Source: Halorarius litoreus (GTDB lineage Archaea > Halobacteriota > Halobacteria > Halobacteriales > Haloarculaceae). Taken from it: a stretch of DNA of 64,000 nt. Of this stretch, positions 63,963-64,000 are shown in pieces (the stretch's first letter is position 1; each line of letters begins with the position of its first letter). A program made the position numbers and the translations under genes. The stretch spans positions 3,906,001 through 3,970,000 of the forward strand of contig NZ_CP101454.1 in NCBI RefSeq assembly GCF_024362405.1, written 5' to 3'. Below the pieces are notes generated by a model that was not told the DNA's origin, searched no databases, and saw nothing but the letters and a program-made list of their open reading frames with translations.

Positions 63963-64000
63963 TCAGATTCCGAGCGACTCGAACGTCTCCTCGATGAGCG
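63963..64000 (-). CDS. C-terminal end of an unidentified gene, cut by the window
   Basis: On the minus strand the last 38 bases read LIEETFESLGI and a TGA stop. The rest lies beyond the window, so no family can be named. Downstream, 55 bases separate it from the 3' end of the SRP RNA, with which it converges. Confidence 0.5.
   Translation of the reverse strand, partial: LIEETFESLGI

Noticed and set aside
1-64000. CRISPR arrays, insertion sequences, integrases, prophage genes
   Set aside because: Looked for spaced identical repeats, transposase motifs and inverted terminal repeats; none found beyond the short repeats listed.

Overview
The window is a gene-dense, GC-rich chromosomal segment from a haloarchaeon (class Halobacteria). 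The basis is the strongly acidic predicted proteins, TATA boxes about 25-28 bp upstream of many leaderless start codons, archaeal-only genes (aIF2 alpha, Nop10, TFE, Trm56, RNase P component 4, archaeal-type SRP RNA, S27e/L44e), halocyanins, Tat-exported proteins and a PGF-CTERM-like tail. No insertion sequence, CRISPR array, integrase or rRNA was seen. I cannot name the genus from sequence alone.

Layout. 1-2.3 kb: end of aIF2 alpha, Nop10, a PAC2-family proteasome-assembly-like protein and two tiny overlapping genes. 2.5-11.7 kb: a large Tat-exported M14 metallopeptidase, a J-domain membrane protein, an alpha/beta hydrolase, an HTH regulator, a metallophosphoesterase, an FAD oxidoreductase and the ribosomal pair S27e/L44e. 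12-14.3 kb: a soluble receiver-PAS-histidine kinase and a single-domain receiver. 14.3-18.1 kb: a DUF2298 polytopic protein, a GT2 glycosyltransferase, a GtrA protein and initiator tRNA-Met. 18.2-21 kb: a DJ-1/PfpI protein, a hypoxanthine/guanine phosphoribosyltransferase and two tandem type IV pilins. 21-27.2 kb: a complete Mrp cation/proton antiporter operon, A to G in order. 27.4-36.9 kb: a Thr/Pro-rich surface protein, rhomboid protease, CoaBC, a second halocyanin, M42 and M28 peptidases, an isoprenyl diphosphate synthase and a HalOD1 protein.

37-43.9 kb is a cytochrome bc-type electron transfer cluster: Rieske protein, split cytochrome b in two genes, a halocyanin, and several small membrane proteins of unknown function, with an NAD-kinase-like gene embedded. 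Together these should carry electrons from quinol to a copper carrier while building a proton gradient; the Mrp operon could use that gradient to export Na+.

43.9-50.5 kb: endonuclease III, two membrane or exported proteins, an acyl-CoA dehydrogenase, a KaiC-like ATPase/histidine kinase pair, and an aldehyde dehydrogenase pseudogene. 50.5-56.9 kb: a CinA/MoaB-like protein, then DUF5803-DUF2110-TFE-Trm56, an NDP-sugar epimerase and a Tat-exported subtilase. 57-61.8 kb: a DUF2797 protein, a PGF-CTERM protein and two GT4 glycosyltransferases. 61.9-64 kb: RNase P component 4, a YhbY/CRM protein, an MscS channel and SRP RNA.

The most unusual signal is an array of five perfect DNA palindromes inside the histidine kinase gene at 47501-47622, in frame with the ATPase domain and with compensatory changes between copies. 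A comparable non-coding palindrome array lies at 53673-53806. Also notable is a 33-bp tandem repeat that copies the stop codon at the end of the MscS gene.
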